Part shown: one piece after another, positions 1 to 6,568 of the stretch | Numbering within the stretch: position 1 is the first letter of the stretch | Layout of the letters: each line of letters starts with the position of its first letter | Source: Paenibacillus taihuensis | Lineage (GTDB): Bacteria > Bacillota > Bacilli > Paenibacillales > Paenibacillaceae | Assembly (NCBI RefSeq): GCF_003386535.1 | Contig: NZ_QTTN01000053.1 | Coordinates: 1 to 39,304 of the forward strand | Length of the DNA stretch: 39,304 nt | Direction: 5' to 3' | Translations under genes and position numbers: made by a program | The notes under the pieces: model-generated | Seen by the model: only the letters and a program-made list of their open reading frames with translations | Databases searched by the model: none | What the model was told of the DNA's origin: nothing

Positions 1-1
1 G

Positions 2-235
2 AGAAGGCGAATCCGCATGGTGTACTGGAAACAATGGAAACGAGTGAAGACAAGGTTTACGAACCTAAAAGCATTTGGGATCCGCGCCAAACAAGCATGG
101 GAATACGCCAACACAAGAAAGGGCTACTGGAGAACCTCCCATAGCCCGATCCTCTCCAAATCCCTCGACAACAATACCCTCAAAGAACTCGGATTCTTAT
201 TCTTTTCAGATTACTACCGACAAGTTACAACGTAA
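2..235 (+). CDS. ltrA: Group II intron reverse transcriptase/maturase, C-terminal fragment cut by window edge
   Basis: Only the C-terminal end of the protein lies in the window; the frame is open from base 2. The visible part is the maturase (X/GIIM) segment typical of group II intron-encoded proteins: RRRIRMVYWKQWKRVKTR, then a conserved WEYANTRKGYWRTSHSPILS block and a C-terminus ending SDYYRQVTT. In the family this domain binds the intron RNA and helps it splice and move, together with an upstream reverse transcriptase domain that is out of view. Intron RNA domains V and VI follow immediately, which confirms the identity. The next genes are unrelated to the intron. Whether the reverse transcriptase is intact cannot be judged. 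Confidence 0.9.
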   Translation, partial: RRRIRMVYWKQWKRVKTRFTNLKAFGIRAKQAWEYANTRKGYWRTSHSPILSKSLDNNTLKELGFLFFSDYYRQVTT

Positions 236-319
236 ACTTAGGAACCGCCGTATACCGAACGGTACGTACGGTGGTGTGGGAGGTCGGCTACTCAACTAAT
301 GGGTAGCCTCCTACCCGAT
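236..319 (+). mobile_element. Group II intron RNA domains V/VI and 3' splice boundary
   Basis: Directly after the maturase stop, positions 244-275 fold into a domain-V-like hairpin: ACCGCCGTA (245-253) pairs with TACGGTGGT (267-275), with an inner CCG/GGT pairing. Positions 279-316 form a second hairpin built on GGCTAC (285-290) and GTAGCC (302-307), with a CTAAT stretch that could carry the branch-point adenosine of domain VI. The intron should end just after CTACCCGAT, at about 318-319. The 5' part of the element lies outside the window. The boundary is placed by analogy with other bacterial introns and could be off by one or two bases. Confidence 0.8.
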
Positions 320-412
320 TGGCTCATGATCTGAACGAACTTGTCATTCTCCCTCTCACAGGGTAGGATGATAGCATCTTCTATTTTTCAGCAGAAAGGA
401 ATCGAACCCCAT

Positions 413-1018
413 ATGAAATACAATCCCGAAGAAGACGAAATCATTGATTCTCTTGATCAGCTGCGGGAGCTGGTAGGCGTTCCGCATGAGGCGGTTGTGA
501 AGAAGACGATTGACCATATCGACGATCATGTTCGGAGCTATCTGGCGAAGTGCCCGCTCTTCTTCATGGCGACGGCGAATGGCGACGGGCAGTGCGATGT
601 ATCGCCGCGCGGTGACCAGCCGGGGTTCGTGCAGGTGTTGGACGAGCATACCCTGGCATTCCCTGAGCGAATGGGCAACAGACGGGTGGATTCGATGATC
701 AACCTGCTGTCCAATCCGGGGCTCGGCATGATTTGTATTTTGCCGGGAATGAATGAAGTGCTTCGGATTAATGGCAAGGCTCAGATGATCCGCAACGAAG
801 CGCTGTTAAAGAGCATGGCGCTGAATGGGAGAAAGCCGAATTTTGCCGTGAAGGTGACGGTTGAGGAATGCTTCATCCATTGCCCGCGGGCGCTGAAGTC
901 TTCCGACGTATGGGACGCGGAAACATGGCTGAGCCGCGAGGAGTTCCCTAATATACAGCGAATCTTCGAGGACCACATTACGAGCAACGGCTATGTAATC
1001 GGCAGCGATTCGAACTAG
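413..1018 (+). CDS. Pyridoxamine 5'-phosphate oxidase-family FMN-binding protein
   Basis: The 201-residue protein has a split-barrel flavin-binding (PPOX) fold signature: CPLFFMATANGDGQCDVSPRG followed by a FPERMGNRRVDSMINLL block and a LRINGKAQMI strand. This matches the subgroup named after Deinococcus DR2398 as I recall it. Such proteins bind FMN and reduce or protect against small molecules; the substrate here is not known. I start at ATG 413, after AAAGGA at 395-400 (12 bases away). The frame is open further upstream to 341, but that stretch reads like leader sequence next to the intron end. The gene stands alone and points the same way as the next two, with gaps of 60-70 bases. The intron sits only about 95 bases upstream and may separate the gene from its original promoter. 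Confidence 0.8.
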   Translation: MKYNPEEDEIIDSLDQLRELVGVPHEAVVKKTIDHIDDHVRSYLAKCPLFFMATANGDGQCDVSPRGDQPGFVQVLDEHTLAFPERMGNRRVDSMINLLSNPGLGMICILPGMNEVLRINGKAQMIRNEALLKSMALNGRKPNFAVKVTVEECFIHCPRALKSSDVWDAETWLSREEFPNIQRIFEDHITSNGYVIGSDSN

Positions 1019-1085
1019 TAGTCTGGCAGGTTTGTTTGCTATGGATGGAATGCGGCGACAATGGTGATAGGGAGGGATGCGCGAC

Positions 1086-2003
1086 ATGCTCTTTACACCT
1101 TTGAAGCCCATGCTCGCCATTACGGGCAAAGAGGCGTTCGACGATGTTCAGTTTATATTCGAGCCTCAATATGATGGCGGGCGGATTCTGATTCACAAGC
1201 GGCAAGATCGAATAGAAGCGTATACGCGGTATGGTCAAGTCGTGACGGTTAAGTTCCCGGAGCTGCTGGAGGCGGCAAAAGCAATCCAGGCAGACACAGC
1301 GATCCTGGACTGTGAAGGCATCTGTTTGCGTGACGGACGGCCGATCTTTGATGACTTCAACCATCGCGGGCGGCTTGGCAAATCAGCCGCAATTGCGCAG
1401 GGGGCATTGCTGCACCCGGCGACCTTTGTGGCTTTTGACGTGCTTTATTCGGAAGGGCGGGAGCATCTGAATGAGCCGTTAACGCGGCGAAAGGAACGAC
1501 TCGCTGATATTGTTATGGATTCGACGGTACTTACGAAGACGATGTACATAGAGGGGCAAGGGCGGGCGCTGTTCGACCTGACGAAGGAGCGGGGGCTGGA
1601 AGGGATCGTTGCGAAGCGGCGGGATTCCGCCTACCGGCTGGATTTTAGGTCGTCAGAATGGCTGTCGGTGAAGCATGTTCGAACGGTGGAGGCTGTTATT
1701 CTAGGCTATCGGACAAAGCCGTTTGCGCTGGTCATTGGACTTCATTTTCGCTCGCTGCGTAATAAACCTGTCGGCACGGTGGCAGATGGCCTCAGCCTTG
1801 CGGACAAGCAGGCTTTCTTGGCCATCGCGGAGCAGCTCCATACGGAGAAGGATCGGCAGACGGATACACAGTGGATTGAACCGCGGCTTTGCTGCCAGGT
1901 CGATTACCTCGATCGGACGGATATGCATCAGCTGCGGACGACATATTTTCGGGGCTTCCTGCCTCATAAACGGCCGGAGGATTGTGTCTGGCCATACAAC
2001 TAA
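1086..2003 (+). CDS. ATP-dependent DNA ligase-like protein, catalytic lysine replaced by glutamine
   Basis: The 305-residue protein has the nucleotidyltransferase plus OB-fold layout of the ligase domain of LigD. Visible ligase motifs are: motif I as EPQYDGGR where the family has K-x-D-G-x-R; motif III as ILDCEG; motif IIIa as FVAFDVLY; motif IV as EGIVAKR; motif V as WLSVKH. The OB part ends with a LRTTYFRGFLPHKRPEDC segment. The lysine that normally carries the AMP is a glutamine (codon CAA), so classical adenylation should fail; the other motifs look intact. I choose ATG 1086 because GGAGGG (1071-1076) lies 9 bases upstream, whereas ATG 1077 abuts it. No Ku or primase partner gene is in view. 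It may be a diverged paralogue with a non-catalytic role. Confidence 0.8.
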   Translation: MLFTPLKPMLAITGKEAFDDVQFIFEPQYDGGRILIHKRQDRIEAYTRYGQVVTVKFPELLEAAKAIQADTAILDCEGICLRDGRPIFDDFNHRGRLGKSAAIAQGALLHPATFVAFDVLYSEGREHLNEPLTRRKERLADIVMDSTVLTKTMYIEGQGRALFDLTKERGLEGIVAKRRDSAYRLDFRSSEWLSVKHVRTVEAVILGYRTKPFALVIGLHFRSLRNKPVGTVADGLSLADKQAFLAIAEQLHTEKDRQTDTQWIEPRLCCQVDYLDRTDMHQLRTTYFRGFLPHKRPEDCVWPYN

Positions 2004-2024
2004 CAGGGGTGGAGGAGTTGCCGA

Positions 2025-3239
2025 ATGGCGGGTAACAAGGAATGGGACGGGGTGGCTTTCACGTTTACAGGAACGCCGCAGATTCAGTTCGGAAGCGGGA
2101 TGCTTCATAAGCTGGCGGAGGTGCTGCCTGCAGGGACGCGGCGCATTTTGATTGTGATGGGCGGATTCCAGCAGTCTAATGCGGATGCGTGGAAAATGGT
2201 TGCAGACTCGCTCGCTGCCGCTGGCATCGTAACCGATACCGCGCACATTCACCATGAGCCAACGGTGGAATGGGTGGACGATGTGGTTGGCCGTTTCCGT
2301 GGCATCTCGGTTGATGCGGTCGTCGCCATTGGCGGAGGGAGCGCGATGGATGCAGGCAAAGCGGTATCCGCGATGCTGACGACGGAGCCTGGCGATACGG
2401 TGCTGCATTATTTGGAAGGACAGCCGGCATACCGGCCTCATAATGGGAGCAAAATCTTCTTCATCGCTGTCCCGACAACGTCCGGAACCGGCAGCGAAAT
2501 GACGAAGAATGCCGTCATCTCGATAAAAGGCGGCTTCAAGCGATCGTTGCGTCATGATCGCTTCATTCCGGACGTCGCCATTGTCGATGGCCGCATTACG
2601 ATGAGCTGCCCGGCATCAGTGAAAGCCGCGAGCGGGCTGGACGCGTTAACGCAGCTCATCGAATCGTATGTATCGACCAAAGCATCGCCGATGACCGATG
2701 CGCTGGCGCTGTCCGGCATCGAAGCTGCGATCAGGAGTTTGCTGCCGATCTGCACGACGGCGGGGCAGGACGAGAGGCTGCATGAGCAGATGGCGTACGC
2801 CTCGATGATGTCCGGGATTACGCTCGCGCATGCCGGACTTGGGCTCGTCCACGGCTTCGCTGCGCCGCTCGGCGGCAGCTTCCCGATTCCGCATGGCGTC
2901 ATCTGCGGGACGCTGCTGGCGGAAGTGACGAAGCGCAACATCGAGCAGTTGCGCGCAGATGAAGGAGCGGCAGCCGGCGTGGCTGCTAGAGGCTTGGCGA
3001 AGTATGCAGCGGTCGGTGCGCTTGTGACCGGCCATCCGAAGGAGGATGCGGCTGGCTGCCTGGAGCGGTTAGTCGAGACGTTAGAGGCATGGACCGAAAC
3101 GCTGCAAATCCCGAGGCTTGGCGCGTATGGAGTGACTGCGGACAACCTGGACGCGGTCATCGCGGCGTCGAATAATAAGCAGAGTCCGGTTCAGCTGGAC
3201 AAAGCGGTGATGAGGGAGATTTTGCTGGCACGGATTTAG
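2025..3239 (+). CDS. Iron-containing (group III) alcohol dehydrogenase
   Basis: The 404-residue length fits the Fe-ADH family, whose members reduce aldehydes or oxidise alcohols with NAD(P). Motifs visible in order are the nucleotide-binding IGGGSAMDAGKAV, the PTTSGTGSE loop, the metal-site segment SGLDALTQLIESY, and the histidine segments GLVHGFAAPLGG and FPIPHG. In FucO-type enzymes the first metal segment reads DALTH; here that histidine is glutamine, a variant I believe also exists in other subgroups, so loss of activity is not certain. The start is supported by GGAGG at 2011-2015, 9 bases before ATG 2025. The gene begins 21 bases after the ligase-like gene, so the two may be cotranscribed, although no shared function is apparent. 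Confidence 0.88.
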   Translation: MAGNKEWDGVAFTFTGTPQIQFGSGMLHKLAEVLPAGTRRILIVMGGFQQSNADAWKMVADSLAAAGIVTDTAHIHHEPTVEWVDDVVGRFRGISVDAVVAIGGGSAMDAGKAVSAMLTTEPGDTVLHYLEGQPAYRPHNGSKIFFIAVPTTSGTGSEMTKNAVISIKGGFKRSLRHDRFIPDVAIVDGRITMSCPASVKAASGLDALTQLIESYVSTKASPMTDALALSGIEAAIRSLLPICTTAGQDERLHEQMAYASMMSGITLAHAGLGLVHGFAAPLGGSFPIPHGVICGTLLAEVTKRNIEQLRADEGAAAGVAARGLAKYAAVGALVTGHPKEDAAGCLERLVETLEAWTETLQIPRLGAYGVTADNLDAVIAASNNKQSPVQLDKAVMREILLARI

Positions 3240-3307
3240 CGGGGCGGAGAGCGAGGTGATGCAAACCAAGCTTGGCGCCGCGGCTTGTCTGCACCCTTCT
3301 ACATCGG

Positions 3308-3525
3308 TTTTATCCACTATAGAAGGGCTGAAACGCTCGAACCGGCCACCTATAATGGAAAAGTCCAATCATTTTCTCGTGAAACTCGTGATATAGGCCT
3401 ATTCCGCCGAAAATGAGTGGATAAGTCCACTATAGCTCCCGCAAAGCCGTTATTTTGAACCAAATGAGGATTTATCCAATGTAGCTTCTCCCCATGTAGC
3501 TTCTCCCAATGCAGCCTCTCATCAT
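3308..3525. repeat. Degenerate intergenic repeat built on a TCCACTATAG-type motif
   Basis: The 408-base gap between the dehydrogenase and the next gene holds several related copies of one short motif: TATCCACTATAG at 3311, GTCCACTATAGCTCC at 3424, then ATCCAATGTAGCTTCTCC, ATGTAGCTTCTCCC and ATGCAGCCTCTC in near-tandem at about 3473-3520. GTGGATAAGTCCAC at 3417-3430 is a perfect 5-bp inverted repeat. A related element in opposite sense appears near 3356. I recall similar blocks between genes in Cohnella and Paenibacillus genomes, but could not check. No convincing gene is present here; short open frames in it lack ribosome binding sites. Confidence 0.6.
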
Positions 3526-3587
3526 GAGTCGCAGTTCGTTTGCCGACTGGGGGTGAACGCGGACCACATGCCATTGCTTATAAAACA

Positions 3588-3616
3588 AACCCCTTGACCA
3601 AGATGGCCAAGGGGTT
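3588..3616 (-). terminator. Rho-independent terminator of the minus-strand helical-repeat gene
   Basis: AACCCCTTG (3588-3596) pairs perfectly with CAAGGGGTT (3608-3616) around an 11-base loop. On the minus strand the hairpin is followed by TTTGTTTTAT, and it lies about 30 bases past the stop of the gene at 3648-4109. The T-rich run on the plus side means it could also stop transcripts coming from the left. Confidence 0.85.
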
Positions 3617-3647
3617 ATTTGTTGTCTTTTTTCACGGTCACCCTGTA

Positions 3648-4109
3648 CTAGATAGTCGCCAAATCCTTCAGCAGCCAGCTCTTGCTCTCGGCATCTGCGA
3701 CCTGCTCCGTATAGCGAGCCGCTGTCTCCGCAGCCTCGCGCTGCTGATCTGCTTGGTTCATCACGGCATAAGCTCTGGCGGCGGCTTCGTAGCCGTATGC
3801 GATATAGAACGGCTCGAGCTCGGCAGCTTCGCTAACCTCGATGCATCGGTTCGCATAAGCCAGCGCTTGCTCGCCGCTGCCAATCACGGCATACACGCGT
3901 GCGAGCTGCCAATAGCCGATCGATAAATTCGTCTGTGTATGCTCGGGCACCTGCGTCCAGTGCCAGAACGAGCTGTGGCACAGATGTACCATCGTCTCAG
4001 TGTCGCTGGCGGAACGGTCTGCCTTATCTAGCAAATCCCAAACTTGATTGAAGCAGGAGGAAGCAAGTGATTTATGGGTAAAAGTCGTCGACGCTGCAGG
4101 TGAGGTCAA
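3648..4109 (-). CDS. Hypothetical helical-repeat (TPR-like) protein
   Basis: The product is a 153-residue soluble protein with no signal peptide and no enzyme motif. Its second half reads like tetratricopeptide-type helix pairs: IGYWQLARVYAVIGSGEQAL ... YANRCIEVSE, then a YGYEAAARAYAVMNQADQ segment. I do not recognise the family; in such proteins the repeats bind partner proteins or peptides. The start is TTG 4109, preceded on the minus strand by AGGAG with a 9-base gap. A clear terminator follows the stop. The gene lies downstream of, and in the same direction as, the XRE regulator gene at 4326-4685, but a plus-strand small ORF sits between them, so cotranscription is uncertain. Confidence 0.7.
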   Translation of the reverse strand: MTSPAASTTFTHKSLASSCFNQVWDLLDKADRSASDTETMVHLCHSSFWHWTQVPEHTQTNLSIGYWQLARVYAVIGSGEQALAYANRCIEVSEAAELEPFYIAYGYEAAARAYAVMNQADQQREAAETAARYTEQVADAESKSWLLKDLATI

Positions 4110-4159
4110 TTTGATCAGCTCCTAGTTTGTCAAGCATTTTCCACCACTTTAAAACGATA

Positions 4160-4188
4160 TTTCAAATCTCGCGCTTCATTCTTATACT
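4160..4188 (+). promoter_or_regulatory. Candidate promoter for the 43-residue small ORF
   Basis: A good -10 hexamer TATACT (4183-4188) lies 17 bases after a weak -35 TTTCAA (4160-4165). It would start RNA about 30 bases before the ATG at 4226. Confidence 0.4.
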
Positions 4189-4225
4189 AGTAATAGAAGT
4201 TCATAGCAGATAGGGGACGGGCGAG

Positions 4226-4357
4226 ATGGAAGAGCTTCGTAGAGCGGTTGAAGAACTGATGAAAGAAATTCCTGAATTGCGCGATGTGTCTAGCGAAGAG
4301 CTCATTCAGCTCATTCAGGCACTCCTCACTGCAAGTCGTCAAAAACAAGCTGAATAA
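4226..4357 (+). CDS. Small 43-residue acidic helical protein
   Basis: This short open frame runs from ATG 4226 to TAA 4357 and begins MEELRRAVEELMKEIPEL, ending LIQALLTASRQKQAE. It has a fair ribosome binding site, AGGGGA at 4212-4217 with 8 bases to the ATG, and a -10 box TATACT upstream. Composition (many E, L, R, Q) suggests two amphipathic helices and no membrane segment or signal peptide. Its 3' end overlaps the 3' end of the convergent XRE gene by 32 bases. I do not recognise it. A role as a small partner or antagonist of the neighbouring regulator, in the manner of SinI with SinR, is only a thought from position and size; the sequence is not obviously SinI. Confidence 0.5.
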   Translation: MEELRRAVEELMKEIPELRDVSSEELIQLIQALLTASRQKQAE

Positions 4358-4685
4358 TTTTCTCCAGCTTCTCTCTCGTGCGGGGATTCGATAGGTTGAT
4401 GTTGTAGCGTGCAACGAGATCCTTAATCACAATCTCTTCTTGCGTGGCTGACATCGGTTTATGCTTGAACTCCTTGCCTGTCGTTAACCAATCCACGCTC
4501 ACCTCGAAGAAAGCGGCGATTTGGGCGGTCATTTCATGGCCGGGTTCACGCTTGTTCGTCTCATACATGCCCAAGGTGCTTTTTCCAATATTAAGATGCT
4601 TCGCAAACTCCTCCTGGGACAAGTCTTTCCTGTACCTCAAATATGCGAGTCGTTCTCCGAATGTACGCAGCAGTAGCACCTCCAT
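4326..4685 (-). CDS. XRE-family transcriptional regulator (119 residues)
   Basis: Residues about 7-65 form a lambda-repressor-like helix-turn-helix: FGERLAYLRYRKDLSQEEFA, then the recognition-helix region IGKSTLGMYETNKREPG, and AAFFEVSVDWLTTG closing the domain. The last 50 residues are a helical tail ending EKIIQLVFDDLQ, probably for dimerisation or a partner. ATG 4685 is the only ordinary start near the promoter, although AGGTGA is 14 bases upstream, which is long; a GGAGGT lies inside codons 2-3, so the start is not fully certain. On the minus strand a TATAAT box (4714-4709) lies upstream. The gene is divergent from the LytTR gene and probably shares control sequence with it. Its targets are unknown. 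Confidence 0.85.
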   Translation of the reverse strand: MEVLLLRTFGERLAYLRYRKDLSQEEFAKHLNIGKSTLGMYETNKREPGHEMTAQIAAFFEVSVDWLTTGKEFKHKPMSATQEEIVIKDLVARYNINLSNPRTREKLEKIIQLVFDDLQ

Positions 4686-4708
4686 CAGCTATGGGCTAAT
4701 CACCTGAT

Positions 4709-4714
4709 ATTATA
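4709..4714 (-). promoter_or_regulatory. -10 box of the XRE regulator gene
   Basis: On the minus strand this is a perfect TATAAT inside a GATATAATATC palindrome. No good -35 is visible 16-18 bases upstream. Confidence 0.45.
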
Positions 4715-4753
4715 TCTTACAACAGAAGGACGAGTTTTGGTCGGTCTCGTAAT

Positions 4754-4795
4754 GTGATTTACATTATTTACAATCACCAAATGTGAATATATACT
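4754..4795 (+). promoter_or_regulatory. Promoter of the LytTR gene with overlapping inverted repeat
   Basis: TTTACA (4767-4772) and TATACT (4790-4795) are separated by exactly 17 bases, a strong sigma-A-type promoter. GTGATT (4754-4759) and AATCAC (4772-4777) form a 6-bp inverted repeat straddling the -35, and TTTACA also occurs twice as a direct repeat. This looks like an operator between the divergent XRE and LytTR genes. Confidence 0.6.
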
Positions 4796-4865
4796 AAAAA
4801 ATGATCCTTACTGCAGCTAGAGCATAGGAGGTGAAACTGTGAATTGACTAACGACACAGACACGA

Positions 4866-5294
4866 TTGAATGGCACAGGGGAACCCATTCATGTCTACTG
4901 CGTAAAGACGGAACCGGAGAACAATCAGGTCGTCTGCAGAAACCTGAACATCACAGCCGACGTTCTGTATATGGGCGTAACGCCTCGCCTATATGGGAGA
5001 TCGAGCTATAAGGCAGGAATTCCGATGTTCGTGACGCGGGATGGAACGTACTTGCAATTGGGCAACTTGTCCGCCTACAAGGATATGCTGTCGACGCTTG
5101 GCTTCGTCCTGTTCAATCCGTCCTACTTGGTGAACGTGCCGCTTATCGACCGGATCGTAGTTGGTCCGTACGGGAATGACGCGTATTTCAAGGGAGCGGG
5201 AGATATCTCGGTCCCGATCTCCAAGGCTAGGACTGCGAAGTATCGGCACTTAGTAGTGAAGGCTGAAGCAGACAAATTTCCTCCGGTCTGGTGA
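4866..5294 (+). CDS. LytTR-domain DNA-binding protein with disturbed 5' end
   Basis: The product resembles the short stand-alone LytTR proteins of Paenibacillus: a basic beta-rich domain with LNITADVLYMGV, then PMFVTRDGTYLQLGNLS, and LGFVLFNPSYLVNVPLIDRI, the usual order in LytTR DNA-binding domains. The open frame starts at TTG 4866, but the excellent ribosome site AGGAGGTG (4826-4833) is over 30 bases away. GTG 4839 sits at the right distance from it and is in this frame, yet meets TGA two codons later (4845). TTG 4844 opens another frame that gives a sensible MTNDTDTIEWHR start and would join this frame if one G of the run at 4877-4880 were absent. The gene may therefore be frameshifted, contain a sequencing error, or start weakly at TTG 4866. 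The promoter TTTACA/TATACT is at 4767-4795. Confidence 0.65.
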   Translation: MNGTGEPIHVYCVKTEPENNQVVCRNLNITADVLYMGVTPRLYGRSSYKAGIPMFVTRDGTYLQLGNLSAYKDMLSTLGFVLFNPSYLVNVPLIDRIVVGPYGNDAYFKGAGDISVPISKARTAKYRHLVVKAEADKFPPVW

Positions 5295-5329
5295 CAATGA
5301 TCCTAGTACCCACCATACTCTGAATCGAT

Positions 5330-5352
5330 TATGATAGCGGTAAGCGCTTTTT
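5330..5352 (+). promoter_or_regulatory. -10 box and possible cre site before the GH172 gene
   Basis: TATGAT (5330-5335) is a good -10 box, though no clear -35 is seen. Just after it, GGTAAGCGCTTTTT (5339-5352) read on the opposite strand is close to the catabolite-responsive element (11 of 14 bases against TGAAAGCGCTTACA). A CcpA site here would fit a sugar-hydrolase gene. The match is by eye only. Confidence 0.35.
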
Positions 5353-5369
5353 ATGAGGAGGATGTCGGT

Positions 5370-6479
5370 ATGATGTATCAGTTGAGGAAGACGAGCAGCA
5401 GGGCATTTACAGCCGAGAACAGGTCGGGAGCTGTCGGCAGCGGCGGGCAAGCGAATAACGGGCGCAAGGGAGCGCCATGTATCGTGGGTTTTAGGCAGGG
5501 GCAGACAATTGAGCTGCTGAATTGCGACGGGCCAGGCGTCGTGCGGCATATTTGGATGACGCTGCCGCCTGGCAATGCGGATCATATGCGCAACGTCATC
5601 CTGCGTATGTACTGGGATGGGCAGGAGCATCCAAGCGTAGAGGCGCCGATCGGCGACTTCTTCGGCGTCGCGCATGGACGGCAGGTCAAGATGCAATCCG
5701 ACTGCGTCTCGATGCAAGCGGGCAAAGGCCTCAACTGCTGGATTCCGATGCCTTTCCGGAAGAAGGCGGTCATTACGATCGAGAACGATTCTAGCAGCGA
5801 CGTTGCGATGCTGTTCTACCAGATCGACGCGACGGTTGGCGACGAGCTGGACGAGCAGGCCGGCTGCTTCCATGCCCGGTTCCGGCGTAACAATCCGTGT
5901 CCGATGCACGAGGACTTCGTCATTGCTGACCATATTAAGGGCCAAGGCGTATATCTTGGCACGACGCTCGGCGTGCGCAGCATCTACCGCGATTGCTGGT
6001 GGGGCGAAGGCGAAGTGAAGTTCTACATCGACGGGGATTCCGATTACCCGACGATATGCGGTACCGGCGCGGAGGATTATATGGGCTCCGCCTGGGGGCT
6101 TGAAGAGGTGCTCACGCCGTATCAAGGCGCACCGCTCGTCGATGGCGAGAACGGACTGTATTCGATCTACCGGTTCCATGTGCGGGACCCGATTTATTTC
6201 CAAGACAGCTTGAAGGTGACGGTGCAGCAGATCGGCTACGGCCCGATTGACAAGGCGGAGAGGTACTTCGGCGACCGCCTGGTCCACTACCGTGCTGCCG
6301 GCGCCTCCGAGGAAGACGATCACCGGTACTTCGAGCTGAGCGATGATTACAGCGCGGTCGCTTACTGGTACCAGACACTGCCGTCGCAGCCGTTCGATCA
6401 TTTCCCGAACAGGGAAGAGCGGAGCAGGGACCTGTTGGATGGTAAGGGAGAGAGTGGACCGGGGCGGAGCGATGTGTAG
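5370..6479 (+). CDS. DUF2961 / GH172-family glycoside hydrolase
   Basis: The 369-residue protein carries the DUF2961 pattern now classed as glycoside hydrolase family 172, whose known members act on fructofuranosides, difructose anhydrides or arabinofuranosides. Landmarks are SSRAFTAENRSGAVGSGGQA near the N-terminus, VVRHIWMTLP, PIGDFFGVAHG, GKGLNCWIPMPF, and CGTGAEDYMGSAWG, the last containing the acidic residue pair typical of the active site. No signal peptide is seen, so it should act in the cytoplasm. ATG 5370 follows AGGAGG (5356-5361) by 8 bases; the frame is open to 5331 but that part is leader. A terminator follows. The gene is monocistronic and may be under carbon catabolite control. 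The exact substrate cannot be told from sequence. Confidence 0.85.
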   Translation: MMYQLRKTSSRAFTAENRSGAVGSGGQANNGRKGAPCIVGFRQGQTIELLNCDGPGVVRHIWMTLPPGNADHMRNVILRMYWDGQEHPSVEAPIGDFFGVAHGRQVKMQSDCVSMQAGKGLNCWIPMPFRKKAVITIENDSSSDVAMLFYQIDATVGDELDEQAGCFHARFRRNNPCPMHEDFVIADHIKGQGVYLGTTLGVRSIYRDCWWGEGEVKFYIDGDSDYPTICGTGAEDYMGSAWGLEEVLTPYQGAPLVDGENGLYSIYRFHVRDPIYFQDSLKVTVQQIGYGPIDKAERYFGDRLVHYRAAGASEEDDHRYFELSDDYSAVAYWYQTLPSQPFDHFPNREERSRDLLDGKGESGPGRSDV

Positions 6480-6511
6480 GGCAGCGCGTGCCGAAATCTA
6501 TTCTTAATATA

Positions 6512-6547
6512 AAAGAAGACCTTACCTGATTCGGTAAGGTCTTCTTT
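6512..6547. terminator. Bidirectional terminator between convergent genes
   Basis: A perfect 15-bp stem, AAAGAAGACCTTACC (6512-6526) with GGTAAGGTCTTCTTT (6533-6547), has a 6-base loop. It lies between the ends of the GH172 gene (plus) and the beta-helix gene (minus), with A/T-rich runs on both sides. Confidence 0.9.
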
Positions 6548-6568
6548 ATTTGGTCTTATTTGGTCTTT

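Noticed and set aside
1701-2555. 284-codon minus-strand frame across the ligase-like and dehydrogenase genes
   Set aside because: It is antisense to two recognised genes and has unnatural composition.
5250-6401. 383-codon minus-strand frame opposite the GH172 gene
   Set aside because: It is the antisense shadow of a well-conserved gene in GC-rich DNA; the arginine/histidine/valine-rich product has no motif.
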